64,000 nucleotides of DNA from Sphingobacterium tabacisoli (GTDB lineage: Bacteria > Bacteroidota > Bacteroidia > Sphingobacteriales > Sphingobacteriaceae): assembly GCF_017908035.1 (NCBI RefSeq), contig NZ_JAEQMU010000007.1, positions 124,001 through 188,000 of the forward strand, given 5' to 3'. The translations under genes were made by a program, and so were the position numbers. The notes beneath the pieces were generated by a model. The model was not told the DNA's origin. It saw nothing but the letters and a program-made list of their open reading frames with translations, and made no database searches. The stretch's first letter is position 1. Every line of letters starts with the position of its first letter. Below are positions 63,479-64,000 of this stretch, piece by piece.

Positions 63479-64000
63479 TTAAAAGCCCACATTAATACCT
63501 ACAGTAAATGTTCTCGGAACAGGATTAGAACGAATGTCGATTCCTACCTGACTATTGGCTTGACTATTCGTTTCAAAACTGTTAGCCGCTTCTGGATCTA
63601 GACCTGTATATTTCGTGATAACAAATGCGTTTTGCACCTGTGCAAAGATTTTAAGTTTGTTTATATAAAGATTTCTCAAAAAGACTTCATCACCAAATGT
63701 ATATGCTAATCCAATATTCTGGGCTCTCAAGAAATTTCCATTTTCCAAAAACCGACTATTCAAACTTCCGTCTAGATTCATTGCATTACCAGCACCATAA
63801 ACTAGTTTAGGTACATTTGTGTTTTGTCCAACAGTAGTCCATCTATCTAATTGTTCTTTCCCTCCATTAGCAAAATTTTGATTATTAAGAGACTCTTGGC
63901 GAGTTTTATTATAGATTTTATTACCTCCTGAAAAACTCACAAAAATATTTAGATCTAAATTCTTATAGGAGAAAGTATTATTAAATCCACCATACCAGGT
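63479..64000 (-). CDS. SusC/RagA TonB-linked transporter, C-terminal part only
   Basis: The frame is open from the window edge to the stop at 63479, so about 173 residues of barrel C-terminus are visible. SFSGGNKIYNKTRQESLNNQ, then GNFLRAQNIGLAYTFGD, FAQVQNAFVITKYTGLDPEA and the aromatic terminus RTFTVGINVGF are typical SusC end motifs. The first ~800-900 residues lie outside. It is the partner of SusD 61843-63462. Whether it has an STN domain cannot be seen. Confidence 0.92.
   Translation of the reverse strand, partial: TWYGGFNNTFSYKNLDLNIFVSFSGGNKIYNKTRQESLNNQNFANGGKEQLDRWTTVGQNTNVPKLVYGAGNAMNLDGSLNSRFLENGNFLRAQNIGLAYTFGDEVFLRNLYINKLKIFAQVQNAFVITKYTGLDPEAANSFETNSQANSQVGIDIRSNPVPRTFTVGINVGF

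Overview
This window comes from a member of the Bacteroidota, most likely the Sphingobacteriaceae (Sphingobacterium-like). The evidence is four SusC/SusD pairs, the gldKLMN type 9 secretion/gliding operon, an HU-HIG type DNA-binding protein, a bS16 with a long acidic tail, DUF4271/DUF5017/DUF5018 proteins, and promoter-like TAnnTTTG boxes instead of Shine-Dalgarno sites. The placement is an inference from gene families; there is no rRNA marker in the window.

Region 1 (1-24319) is a large polysaccharide-utilisation-type locus. Module A (19940 down to 11908, minus strand) holds SusC, SusD, a DUF5018 lipoprotein and a GHL10 (DigH/YddW-like) glycoside hydrolase. Module B (11698 down to 1, minus strand) holds a phosphodiester glycosidase (NAGPA/PF09992), a secreted FAD-dependent oxidoreductase, a second SusC/SusD pair, a DUF5017 lipoprotein, two little-known secreted proteins and a DUF5009/HGSNAT-like membrane acyltransferase cut by the window edge. 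An AmpG-like MFS permease (20303-21577) is divergent from a ROK-family regulator (21769-22998). A shorter, divergent paralogue of the FAD oxidoreductase follows (23039-24319). The enzymes suggest an amino-sugar or cell-wall glycan as substrate: SusC/D import, GHL10 and NAGPA trimming, AmpG-type uptake, HGSNAT-type acetylation and ROK control. This is the most interesting system in the window.

Region 2 (24422-54338) is mainly housekeeping. It has glnS, an HU-like protein, a CI-like regulator, an orphan helical protein, metF under a SAM-I riboswitch, rimM and rpsP, and an addA/addB-type recombination nuclease pair. It continues with a JmjC-like cupin, gldK-gldL-gldM-gldN, a HemD-like gene with a DUF4271 protein, tag, hpt, a GT51 transglycosylase with a long extra N-terminus, a Gfo/Idh/MocA oxidoreductase, a small conserved-looking protein, an Mrp/ApbC P-loop ATPase and a fibronectin-III-like protein. 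A gene-free stretch of about 850 bases (52862-53708) contains an exact 18-base inverted repeat 299 bases apart and diverged internal repeats.

Region 3 (54460-64000, minus strand) holds an ECF sigma factor, a FecR anti-sigma factor, a SusC with an N-terminal STN signalling domain and its SusD: a transport unit that senses its own substrate. Upstream lies a further SusD and the C-terminal end of a SusC that runs out of the window. No degradative enzyme is visible in this region.
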